The translations under genes and the position numbers were made by a program. From positions 1 to 7,130 of the forward strand of contig CAKPJR010000059.1 of the NCBI GenBank assembly GCA_934162925.1: a stretch of DNA of 7,130 nucleotides, in the 5' to 3' direction. A model generated the notes under the pieces. The model saw nothing but the letters and a program-made list of their open reading frames with translations, did no database searches and was not told the origin of the DNA. Positions 1 to 5,003 of this stretch are shown piece after piece. Position 1 is the first letter of the stretch, and each line of letters starts with the position of its first letter. This DNA comes from an uncultured Clostridia bacterium (GTDB taxonomy: Bacteria > Bacillota > Clostridia > TANB77 > CAG-508).

Positions 1-125
1 TAAGATAAGATATCCCACAACGTTAAGTTGGTAAGATACCAGGAAGACTAACTGGTTGATAGGTTGGAGGTGTAAGTACAGTAATGTATTAAGCTGACCA
101 ATACTAATATATCGAGGGCTTAACC
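1..125 (+). rRNA. 23S ribosomal RNA, 3' end (partial)
   Basis: The stretch ends in the conserved 23S 3' terminus: an ACCAATACTAATATATCGAG-type segment, then the closing GGGCTTAACC that pairs with the 5' end of the molecule. Upstream are recognisable domain VI pieces (TAAGATATCCCACAACG; ACTGGTTGATAGGTTGGAGG). The 5' part lies outside the window. The exact 3' end is placed by analogy at the end of CTTAACC. No tRNA lies between this gene and the 5S gene. Confidence 0.95.
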
Positions 126-189
126 ATGAAAAGTTAAGCAAAGACGGTAAATCTAAAGTTAACCCATATTTTCTTTCTATATATTTTTC

Positions 190-205
190 AGTGTGCTTTC
201 ACACT
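190..205 (+). other. Hairpin in the 23S-5S spacer
   Basis: A perfect 6-bp stem, AGTGTG / CACACT, encloses a CTTT loop a few bases before the 5S rRNA. It is not followed by a clean T-run, so it looks like a processing or spacer structure of the rRNA precursor rather than a terminator. The rest of the spacer (126-212) is AT-rich and holds nothing else recognisable. Confidence 0.5.
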
Positions 206-212
206 AAACTTT

Positions 213-328
213 TCTGGTGACAATTACGACGAGGATACACCTGTTCCCATCCCGAACACAGAAGTTAAGCTTGTCAGTGCCGAAAATACTTGCGGGTTAC
301 CCTGCTGGAAAGATAGGTCGTTGCCAGA
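213..328 (+). rRNA. rrf: 5S ribosomal RNA
   Basis: The sequence has the universal 5S landmarks in order: a TCTGGTGA 5' end, CCTGTTCCCATCCCGAACAC, AGAAGTTAAGC, TACTTGCGGGTTACC, CTGGAAAGATAGG and a GTTGCCAGA 3' end. The terminal helix pairs TCTGG (213-217) with CCAGA (324-328). The length of about 116 nt is normal. Seven Ts follow immediately (329-335) and could act with the terminal helix as a termination signal. The gene belongs to the same operon as the 23S gene before it. Confidence 0.96.
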
Positions 329-343
329 TTTTTTTATGCAATA

Positions 344-397
344 AAATAGACATACTTTAATCTATGAAAAGAGTCATAAATTAAGGTATGTCTATTT
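344..397. terminator. Long inverted repeat after the rRNA operon, probable terminator
   Basis: The left arm AAATAGACATACTTTAA (344-360) and right arm TTAAGGTATGTCTATTT (381-397) pair over 17 bp with one wobble. The 20-nt loop contains a small nested TATGA/TCATA stem. Flanks are A/T-rich on both sides, so it could stop transcription from either direction. Its place between the 5S gene and the convergent xpt gene suits a bidirectional terminator. The T-runs are weak, so a small repeat element is the alternative. Confidence 0.55.
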
Positions 398-463
398 ATA
401 TATACTATAATCGCTTATTGCCTTTGAGATTTTTTCATTATATTCGGAAACTCAAGCTGGCGA

Positions 464-494
464 AAATAAAGGGCACTTAAGTCACCCTTTATTT
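464..494 (-). terminator. Rho-independent terminator of xpt
   Basis: A perfect 10-bp stem (AAATAAAGGG at 464-473, CCCTTTATTT at 485-494) encloses an 11-nt loop built around the palindrome ACTTAAGT. It lies 25 nt beyond the xpt stop codon. Read on the minus strand the right arm ends in a T-rich stretch (TTTATTTT), as expected of an intrinsic terminator for xpt. Confidence 0.75.
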
Positions 495-518
495 GAACAA
501 ATATTTTAATATATAAAG

Positions 519-1091
519 TTAATTTAAAAATTCTACTTTTCCATTTTTTAAAGATTTTATTCTTGCAAGAGAATATACATTGTACCCTAAGTCTTCTAAT
601 TGCTTACGACCCGGTTGGAAAGATTTTTCTATAACTATACCGATACCACAAACATGAGCGCCAGCTCCTTCTATTAATTTAATTGCACCTTTGGCTGCTT
701 CACCATTTGCTAAAAAATCGTCAATAATTAATACTTGATCATCTGGAGAAATGTAATCTTTTGAAAGTGTTAAATTATAAACCTTATTTTTAGTAAAAGA
801 TTTTACTTGCGTTTGATAAATTTTATTATCCAAAGTAGAAGAAGTTTCTTTTTTTAATATAACCATAGGAAGGTCAAGTTCATATGAAGCCATAAGGGCT
901 GGTGCAATTCCAGAACTTTCTATGGTAAAAACCTTAGTTATTCCAGCTCCTTTAAAATATTCTGCAAATTCTATTCCAATCTCTTTCATTAATTTAGAAT
1001 CCACTTGGTGATTTATAAAACTATTTACTTTTAATATATTATCATCAACCACTTTACCTTTTTCAATAATCATATCTTCTAATAATTTCAT
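519..1091 (-). CDS. xpt: Xanthine phosphoribosyltransferase
   Basis: This purine salvage enzyme transfers the phosphoribosyl group of PRPP to xanthine, giving XMP; it is cytoplasmic. The 190-residue length matches the Bacillota Xpt family (about 190-194). The type I PRTase PRPP-binding loop VLIIDDFLANGEAA lies at residues 120-133, and the family segment GIVIEKSFQPGRK at 151-163, next to the purine pocket. The ESSGIAPALM segment (58-67) is also typical. The start is supported by a strong AGGAGG (1097-1102) 5 nt upstream of ATG. The gene is monocistronic here, convergent with the rRNA operon, with its own promoter and terminator. No guanine-type purine riboswitch, common upstream of xpt in Bacilli, is visible in the short leader (see rejected items). 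All codons are ordinary and there is no in-frame CGG. Confidence 0.95.
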   Translation of the reverse strand: MKLLEDMIIEKGKVVDDNILKVNSFINHQVDSKLMKEIGIEFAEYFKGAGITKVFTIESSGIAPALMASYELDLPMVILKKETSSTLDNKIYQTQVKSFTKNKVYNLTLSKDYISPDDQVLIIDDFLANGEAAKGAIKLIEGAGAHVCGIGIVIEKSFQPGRKQLEDLGYNVYSLARIKSLKNGKVEFLN

Positions 1092-1127
1092 TGTATCCTC
1101 CTAAGACATTATTATATTAATATATAT

Positions 1128-1155
1128 ATTATATAACAAAAACAAAAAATGTAAA
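1128..1155 (-). promoter_or_regulatory. Sigma-A type promoter of xpt
   Basis: On the minus strand, TTTACA (1150-1155) and TATAAT (1128-1133) are separated by 16 nt. The predicted start site is about 20-25 nt upstream of the AGGAGG, giving a leader of about 30 nt, too short for a riboswitch. Assigned by eye from the consensus. Confidence 0.65.
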
Positions 1156-1180
1156 GAAAAATAAAATAAATTCATTTTTA

Positions 1181-1205
1181 GGCGTATGCAATACGCCCCT
1201 ACGAA
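1181..1205. repeat. GC-rich REP-like palindrome (GGCGTAT-GCA-ATACGCC + CCTACGAA)
   Basis: A perfect 7-bp stem with a 3-nt loop (1181-1197) is followed by CCTACGAA. It forms a GC-rich island in an otherwise very AT-rich intergenic region. On the minus strand it reads CGTAGGGGCG followed by the hairpin. That resembles the GTAGGGGCG...CGCCC type of dispersed palindrome I recall from Bacillota genomes, although I cannot confirm copy number here. The left outer flank (TTTTTA) does not match the right one, so the element looks truncated or degenerate on that side. Confidence 0.5.
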
Positions 1206-1253
1206 TTGCACTTACCACATCATACCGCGTATATCCATTATACAAATTCCAAT

Positions 1254-1282
1254 TTGACTATAATATATTTTGAAATTATAAT
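1254..1282 (+). promoter_or_regulatory. Sigma-A type promoter of the flavin reductase gene
   Basis: TTGACT (1254-1259) and TATAAT (1277-1282) are separated by exactly 17 nt, close to ideal. A second TATAAT lies at 1293-1298. The predicted start is about 30 nt before the start codon. The ribosome-binding site AAAGGGTG (1305-1312) is 8 nt before ATG. Confidence 0.7.
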
Positions 1283-1320
1283 TTTATTAATATATAATAT
1301 AAAGGAAAGGGTGATAAAAA

Positions 1321-1885
1321 ATGGCAAAAACAATGTGGAAACCTGGTACATTTATATATCCTATACCAGCAGTAATGGTCTCTTGTGGGGACATGAACAA
1401 ATCTAACATAATTACAGTTGCTTGGACAGGAATACTAAATACAAATCCAGCAATGTGTTATATTTCAGTAAGACCAGAAAGGTATTCATATAATATTATA
1501 AAAGATACAGGGGAATTTGTAATTAATTTGACAAGTAAAGAATTAACATATGCAACAGATTGGTGCGGAGTTAAATCAGGAAGAGAATTTGATAAATTTA
1601 AAGAAATGAAACTTACAAAAGAAAAATCTAATTTTGTTGGTTGTCCATCAATAAAAGAAAGTCCAGTATCTGTAGAATGCAAAGTAAAAGAAATAAAAGA
1701 ACTTCGGAAGCCATACGATGTTTATAGCAGAAGTTCTATCAATAAATGCAAATGAAAAATACATTGACGAAAAAGGTGCTTTTGATATAACAAAATGCAA
1801 TTTAGTTGCTTATGCAAATGGAAAATATTTTGAACTTGGAAAACAAGTAGGAAAATTTGGGTATTCTGTTCAAAAGAAAAAATAA
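1321..1885 (+). CDS. Flavin reductase-family protein, interrupted by a +1 frameshift at 1705
   Basis: Members of this family bind FMN and reduce flavin or related substrates with NAD(P)H in the cytoplasm; the precise substrate cannot be told. The N-terminal part shows the family pattern: MWKPGTFIYPIPAVMVSCG, then NIITVAWTGILNTNPAM, SVRPERYSYNII and GEFVINL. The frame is continuous for 128 codons to CTT (1702-1704). The next triplet is CGG, and that frame ends at 1755 with non-family sequence. Skipping C1705 gives GGA AGC CAT ACG ATG TTT..., that is LGSHTMFIAEVLSINANEK, which matches the conserved G-[SD]-H-x-x-F region. It then runs in one frame to TAA at 1885, making 187 residues, the normal length. 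Either it is a one-base pseudogene, a sequence error, or a site of +1 decoding at CGGA. The -10/-35 and Shine-Dalgarno sequences are intact. Confidence 0.85.
1705..1708 (+). other. Frameshift site 1: in-frame CGGA
   Basis: The zero-frame codons are CTT CGG AAG. The homologous reading is CTT (C) GGA AGC CAT, putting glycine at the conserved G of the G-S-H motif. It is the only in-frame CGG of this gene. The other CGG in the gene, in TGC GGA at about 1566, is out of frame and the frame there is undisturbed. Confidence 0.8.
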
Positions 1886-1888
1886 TAG

Positions 1889-2051
1889 GAGTTTATTTAT
1901 GATAGTAGAAGTTTAATAGACAGTATAGCTGCAGAAACAAATATAGCCTACAAAACTTCACTTTTAGAAATTGCAAAACATAGCTCATCAAGCGGAACTA
2001 GCGGAGGCGGAGGCTTCTCTGGCGGTCGGTGGTGGCCGGAAGGTAAATTAA
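1889..2051 (+). pseudogene. Remnant of a protein with a glycine-rich C-terminal tail
   Basis: From 1889 the frame reads YDSRSLIDSIAAETN, then AYKTSLLEIAKHSSSSGTSG and GGGGFSGG. Ser-rich then Gly-rich endings of this sort are typical of DUF2207/TPM-type membrane proteins, but the rest of such a protein is absent. TAGGAG (1886-1891) and an ATG at 1899 look like a start, but that frame reads MIVEV and stops; the tail lies in another frame. It is therefore probably a decayed or internally deleted gene whose ends were joined. The Gly tract contains an in-frame CGG at 2027. Skipping the C continues the glycines (GGT GGT GGC), and a second CGG (2037) follows. With one skip the stop is at 2049-2051, with two at 2044-2046. 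The zero frame would run into the terminator stem (to 2077). The family name is a guess from composition. Confidence 0.5.
2027..2040 (+). other. Frameshift sites 2 and 2b: in-frame CGGT and CGGA in a glycine tract
   Basis: The zero frame reads GGC GGT CGG TGG TGG CCG, which breaks a Gly run into R-W-W-P. Skipping C2027 gives GGC GGT GGT GGT GGC, a continuous Gly run. This brings a second CGG (2037-2039) into frame. Skipping its C gives GGA AGG TAA, a tidy end 13 nt before the terminator stem. Confidence 0.55.
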
Positions 2052-2059
2052 ATAAATAT

Positions 2060-2103
2060 AAAGAAAGTGCATTTTAATTGTTAAATAAAAATGCACTTTC
2101 TTT
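2060..2103 (+). terminator. Strong rho-independent terminator
   Basis: A perfect 16-bp inverted repeat (2060-2075 with 2088-2103; core AAAGAAAGTGCATTTT) has a 12-nt loop and ends in TTTCTTT. It ends the flavin reductase and remnant transcript. The A-rich left arm means it could also act on the minus strand for the Xre gene. Confidence 0.85.
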
Positions 2104-2133
2104 GAACCATTTTATAAAATTAAAAGTCTAATA
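2103..2133 (+). promoter_or_regulatory. Orphan ECF-sigma-type promoter (TGAACC-N17-GTCTAATA)
   Basis: TGAACC (2103-2108) and GTCTAATA (2126-2133) are separated by 17 nt, exactly as in the copy before the sigma gene at 4422. The spacers are both A/T-rich and both begin ATT. The AAC and GTC cores resemble ECF-family promoters. It starts right at the end of the terminator and points towards the 3' end of the Xre gene. A transcript would be antisense to that gene and could reach the surface-protein gene, with a leader of about 480 nt. No start codon with a binding site follows closely, so it may be a leftover of a lost regulon gene. Confidence 0.5.
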
Positions 2134-2147
2134 TAAGGAAACAGTAA

Positions 2148-2468
2148 TTAGTTATTAATATCTTTTAAAAGCTCTAATACTTTGAGCAATTTATCAATAT
2201 TAATATTTTCCTTTTGAATAAACTTAAGTAACTTTTGGTTTTTAGAAATATCTGTGCCTGCTAAACCACTAGAGAATCCTAAAAAATCGTTTGGAGTTAT
2301 ATTATACAATTTAGATAATTGTATAATAATTTCTATAGGGACTTTACTGTTTCCGGTTTCATAATGACCATACGTGGATCGCGGAATTTTAAGATATTTT
2401 GCAACATCTTCCTGAGAAAAGTCGTTATCTTCTCTAAAATCTTTTAAAATCTCATTAATTTTTTTCAT
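2148..2468 (-). CDS. Small Xre/Cro-type helix-turn-helix transcriptional regulator
   Basis: This is a predicted cytoplasmic DNA-binding regulator of 106 residues. An N-terminal HTH_3 domain spans about residues 3-62: INEILKDFREDNDFSQEDVA, recognition region YLKIPRSTYGHYETGNSKVP, then IIQLSKLYNITPNDFLG. The short C-terminal helix is Lys/Leu-rich (KLLKFIQKEN...LLKVLELLKDINN) and may dimerise. The ATG at 2468 is preferred because GGTGAAG precedes it at a workable distance and the domain begins there. In-frame ATGs at 2480 and 2525 would add a hydrophobic leader (MSIYVILSQF...) that the family lacks. It is divergent from the surface-protein gene. The shared region holds ATGCTCA repeats that it may bind, so it may repress that gene and itself; this is inference. 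Confidence 0.85.
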   Translation of the reverse strand: MKKINEILKDFREDNDFSQEDVAKYLKIPRSTYGHYETGNSKVPIEIIIQLSKLYNITPNDFLGFSSGLAGTDISKNQKLLKFIQKENINIDKLLKVLELLKDINN

Positions 2469-2517
2469 AAACTTCACCATAATAATTTTACCCAAAAACT
2501 GAGATAGAATTACATAT

Positions 2518-2566
2518 ATGCTCATAAAAAGATTTTTTTATATTGACATGCTCAAAATCTTAGCAT
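2518..2566. promoter_or_regulatory. Candidate operator: ATGCTCA direct repeats and palindrome
   Basis: ATGCTCA occurs at 2518-2524 and 2548-2554, spaced 30 bp apart (about three helical turns). The second copy is the left half of the imperfect palindrome ATGCTCA-AAATC-TTAGCAT (2548-2566, 6 of 7 positions symmetric). The palindrome fills the -35 to -10 spacer of the promoter for the surface-protein gene. The site lies in the shared intergenic region beside an Xre-type gene, whose regulators usually bind such short dyads. Confidence 0.5.
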
Positions 2567-2571
2567 AAAAT
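2543..2571 (+). promoter_or_regulatory. Sigma-A type promoter of the Big_2/SH3b/C39 gene
   Basis: TTGACA (2543-2548, perfect) and TAAAAT (2566-2571) are separated by 17 nt. The predicted start is near 2578, only a few bases before the upstream ATG at 2585. This argues for the downstream ATG at 2618 as the true start. The operator-like palindrome overlaps this promoter. Confidence 0.7.
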
Positions 2572-2617
2572 GTAAAAAAAACCAATGAATGAGAAAAAAA
2601 GGGGGATACAAAAGAAA

Positions 2618-4405
2618 ATGAATGAAGAAAATAGTCAAAAAAATGATGAAAAAAAGGAAAAAATAGGTATAAAATTGCCATGGTGGATATCATATCCTGT
2701 ACTGATAATTCTAATAAGCCTCTCTAGCTTTTTTGTATATAAAGCAATTACAAAAGGAAAAACAATACAAACTATTGCCAAAATAAATAATTCAGCAATT
2801 GAAATAGATAATTCAATATTTAAATTAAGTTTGAACAAGGAAATTATTGATGTAGGAGAAATTATAAAACCACAAGTTACTAAATTTGAGGGGGAATTTA
2901 CTTTAATATCTTCTAATCCAGATATAATAAGAATAGAAGGAGATAATATTATAGGAGTTTCAGAAGGAGAAGCAAATATTTATGCAGTACATAATGAGGA
3001 AAAAAGTAATGAAATAACATTGACTTGTGTAGTAGATTTAAAAGAAATAACTTTAGACAAGACAGAACTTACTATTTTAATAAATAATGAAAAAGAAATA
3101 AAAGCTACATTGGTTCCAAGAAATACAACATATAAAAACTTAACATGGAAATCTTCAAATGAAAGTGTTGCAACAGTAAAAGATGGAGTTGTAAAAGGAC
3201 ATAAAGAAGGAAAGGCTATAATAACGGTAACGGAAAGTAATACAAAAAAAGAAGCAAAATGTAATATTATTGTTAAACCTATTGAAGTGGAAAGTATTAG
3301 CTTAGATGAACAAGTAGTAAAAATTGGGATAGGACAGAACTATATTTTAAATAGTAGTATAAAACCTAGTAACGCAACTAATAAGGAAATAATATGGTCA
3401 AGTTCAAATACATCAGTTATTTCTGTACAGAATGGAAAAATAAAAGCCATAGGAATAGGCGAGGCAACTGTAAAAATTACATCAACAAATGGAAAAATAG
3501 CAATATGTAAATTTAATGTAACAGAAAATGCACCAACAAATAAAAAGATGTATGTTACAGAATCATTTAATGTGAGAATAGGACCAGGTACAAATTATAC
3601 ATTATTAGATACAGTTAAAAGAAATGATGAAATTGAAATACTAGATGAAAAAAATAGTTATGCTAAAATAAGATTAAACAATGAAATTGTAGGTTATACT
3701 GTGCTGAAAGCTTATTCTGATTCTAAAACATATTATATAGAAAATGTTCCATTCATAAATCAATTTAATTTAGGATATCCAACAGGGTGTGAAGCGGTTG
3801 CTGCAACAATGGCTGCACGTTATTCTGGATACAATGTAGATTCTGCTACGATTATTGCAAATACTCCAACGGATACAAAAGGTAAAAGGCAAGAAAAAAT
3901 AACAAAAGAAACAAAAACGGAAGTGTTAAACGAAGAAACAGGAGAAATGGAGACAAAAATTACTACAACAGAAGAAATTGTATGGGTAGGCGAAAATCCA
4001 TTTAAGTATTTTGTTGGACATCCTACAAAAGGAAAATCAACAGGTTCATATGGATGTTTTGCGGGACCAATAGTTACAGCTCTTAAAAAATCTGGTGTTT
4101 CATGCACAAATATTTCAGGTTCATCAATAGATAAAATTTTTGAGTATGTACAAAAAGGAAAACCTGTGATAATATGGTGTAGAGCAAAAGCTGCCGACTT
4201 ATCAGAAGGAGTAACATGGAAATATCCTGATGGGAGTGGGCAATTTGTGGAGTTGGTTGGAGAACATTGTGCAGTATTAATAGGATATGATAAAAATTAT
4301 GTGTATTTAAATGATCCGGCAGTAGGAAAAGGAGTAAAACAGCCTAAAAGCAAGTTTATAAGCAACTGGAATAAATTATATAATCAAGCTATAATTATAA
4401 ATTAA
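2618..4405 (+). CDS. Membrane-anchored surface protein: three Big_2-like domains, SH3b, C39-like cysteine peptidase
   Basis: The 595-residue predicted type II membrane protein has its catalytic part outside. Order: charged cytoplasmic N-terminus (1-20); one transmembrane segment (about 24-42, WWISYPVLIILISLSSFFVY); three bacterial Ig-like repeats (about 68-139, 140-219, 222-302). The repeats carry typical LTWKSSNESVATV and IIWSSSNTSVISV strands. An SH3b domain (about 311-367, VTESFNVRIGPGTNYTLL) precedes a Peptidase_C39_2-like domain (372-595). Likely catalytic residues are Cys391 in YPTGCEAVAATMAARYSG, His550 in VGEHCAVLIGYD, and N565/D566 in YLNDPAVG. A charged insertion (about 419-457, rich in K/E/T) sits inside the peptidase domain. 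Big_2 and SH3b suggest cell-wall or glycan contact; the substrate is unknown. GGGGGAT (2601-2607) lies before the chosen ATG; an in-frame ATG at 2585 has no binding site. There is no in-frame CGG. It lies just upstream of the ECF operon but has its own promoter. Confidence 0.88.
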   Translation: MNEENSQKNDEKKEKIGIKLPWWISYPVLIILISLSSFFVYKAITKGKTIQTIAKINNSAIEIDNSIFKLSLNKEIIDVGEIIKPQVTKFEGEFTLISSNPDIIRIEGDNIIGVSEGEANIYAVHNEEKSNEITLTCVVDLKEITLDKTELTILINNEKEIKATLVPRNTTYKNLTWKSSNESVATVKDGVVKGHKEGKAIITVTESNTKKEAKCNIIVKPIEVESISLDEQVVKIGIGQNYILNSSIKPSNATNKEIIWSSSNTSVISVQNGKIKAIGIGEATVKITSTNGKIAICKFNVTENAPTNKKMYVTESFNVRIGPGTNYTLLDTVKRNDEIEILDEKNSYAKIRLNNEIVGYTVLKAYSDSKTYYIENVPFINQFNLGYPTGCEAVAATMAARYSGYNVDSATIIANTPTDTKGKRQEKITKETKTEVLNEETGEMETKITTTEEIVWVGENPFKYFVGHPTKGKSTGSYGCFAGPIVTALKKSGVSCTNISGSSIDKIFEYVQKGKPVIIWCRAKAADLSEGVTWKYPDGSGQFVELVGEHCAVLIGYDKNYVYLNDPAVGKGVKQPKSKFISNWNKLYNQAIIIN

Positions 4406-4421
4406 AAAATATTAAAACTAA

Positions 4422-4452
4422 TGAACCATTTAAAAAAAACTAAAGTCTAATA
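4422..4452 (+). promoter_or_regulatory. ECF-type autoregulatory promoter of the sigma/anti-sigma operon
   Basis: TGAACC (4422-4427) and GTCTAATA (4445-4452) are separated by 17 nt, directly ahead of the sigma gene's GGAGG (4458-4462). The leader would be very short, about 12 nt. ECF sigma factors commonly drive their own operon, and a second identical-format site lies at 2103-2133. No sigma-A consensus was seen between 4405 and 4470, and no obvious terminator follows the preceding gene, so readthrough is possible. Confidence 0.65.
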
Positions 4453-4469
4453 AGTATGGAGGTAGAAAA

Positions 4470-5003
4470 ATGTCAATTATTACTCAAGTAAAAAAAGGAG
4501 ATAAAGAAGCTTTTGCAGAGTTAATGGAAGAATATAAATTGCCAATATATAAAACAGCAAAAGCAATATTAAAAGATGAAGATGATGTATGTGATGCAAT
4601 TCAAGATACTGCTTTGAGTATATATAAAAATATAAAAAATTTAAAAAGCGAGAAGTATTTTAAAACTTGGGTTATAAGGATTACAATTAATAAATGTAAT
4701 GATATTCTTTCAAAACATAAATTGAACAGTGAAAAAAAAGAAAAAGTAACAATAAGTTCTACACTACAACATAATAGTTTTGATAATAAAATCGTAGAGA
4801 AAACAGACTTAGAGTTGGCTTTAAATTCTCTATCACAAGAGTTGAGGTTAACTACAATTTTATATTATTATAATGATTTTTCTATATCAGACATTTCGAA
4901 TATTCTAAATATATCAAAGGGAACTGTTAAATCTAGAATATTTAGAGCAAGAGAAAACTTATATCAAATTTTACGCGAAGAGGAGGTGGGCAATAATGAA
5001 TAA
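4470..5003 (+). CDS. ECF-family RNA polymerase sigma factor (SigV-like)
   Basis: The 177-residue protein has the two-domain ECF layout. Sigma-2 covers about residues 8-80: GDKEAFAELMEEYKLPIYKT, DEDDVCDAIQDTALSIYKNI and FKTWVIRITINKCNDILSK, the last matching the conserved W-x-x-R-I-x-x-N segment. A linker follows, then sigma-4 (about 113-168) with the helix-turn-helix FSISDISNILNISKGTVKSR. It redirects RNA polymerase to ECF promoters when released from its anti-sigma partner. GGAGG lies 7 nt before ATG. The stop overlaps the next start by 8 bp, a translational coupling usual for sigma/anti-sigma pairs. It probably recognises the TGAACC-N17-GTCTAATA sites here (inference). Resemblance to the SigV group is a judgement from overall sequence and partner type. 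There is no in-frame CGG. Confidence 0.92.
   Translation: MSIITQVKKGDKEAFAELMEEYKLPIYKTAKAILKDEDDVCDAIQDTALSIYKNIKNLKSEKYFKTWVIRITINKCNDILSKHKLNSEKKEKVTISSTLQHNSFDNKIVEKTDLELALNSLSQELRLTTILYYYNDFSISDISNILNISKGTVKSRIFRARENLYQILREEEVGNNE

Noticed and set aside
1092..1320. Purine riboswitch upstream of xpt
   Set aside because: No conserved three-way-junction core was recognisable on the minus strand, and the predicted promoter leaves a leader of only about 30 nt.
1206..1406. Open frame overlapping the flavin reductase start
   Set aside because: It runs through the promoter and Shine-Dalgarno region, has no binding site and no family-like sequence, and is overlapped by a clear gene.
2469..2525. 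N-terminal extension of the Xre regulator from ATG 2525
   Set aside because: It adds 19 hydrophobic residues not found ahead of HTH_3 domains and consumes part of the putative operator region; ATG 2468 has a better-placed binding site.
2585..2617. Upstream ATG (2585) as the start of the surface protein
   Set aside because: It falls only about 7 nt after the predicted transcription start with no Shine-Dalgarno sequence, whereas the ATG at 2618 follows GGGGGAT.
2635..4107. Minus-strand open frames inside the surface-protein gene
   Set aside because: They lack start signals and mirror the codon bias of the plus-strand gene; they are shadows.
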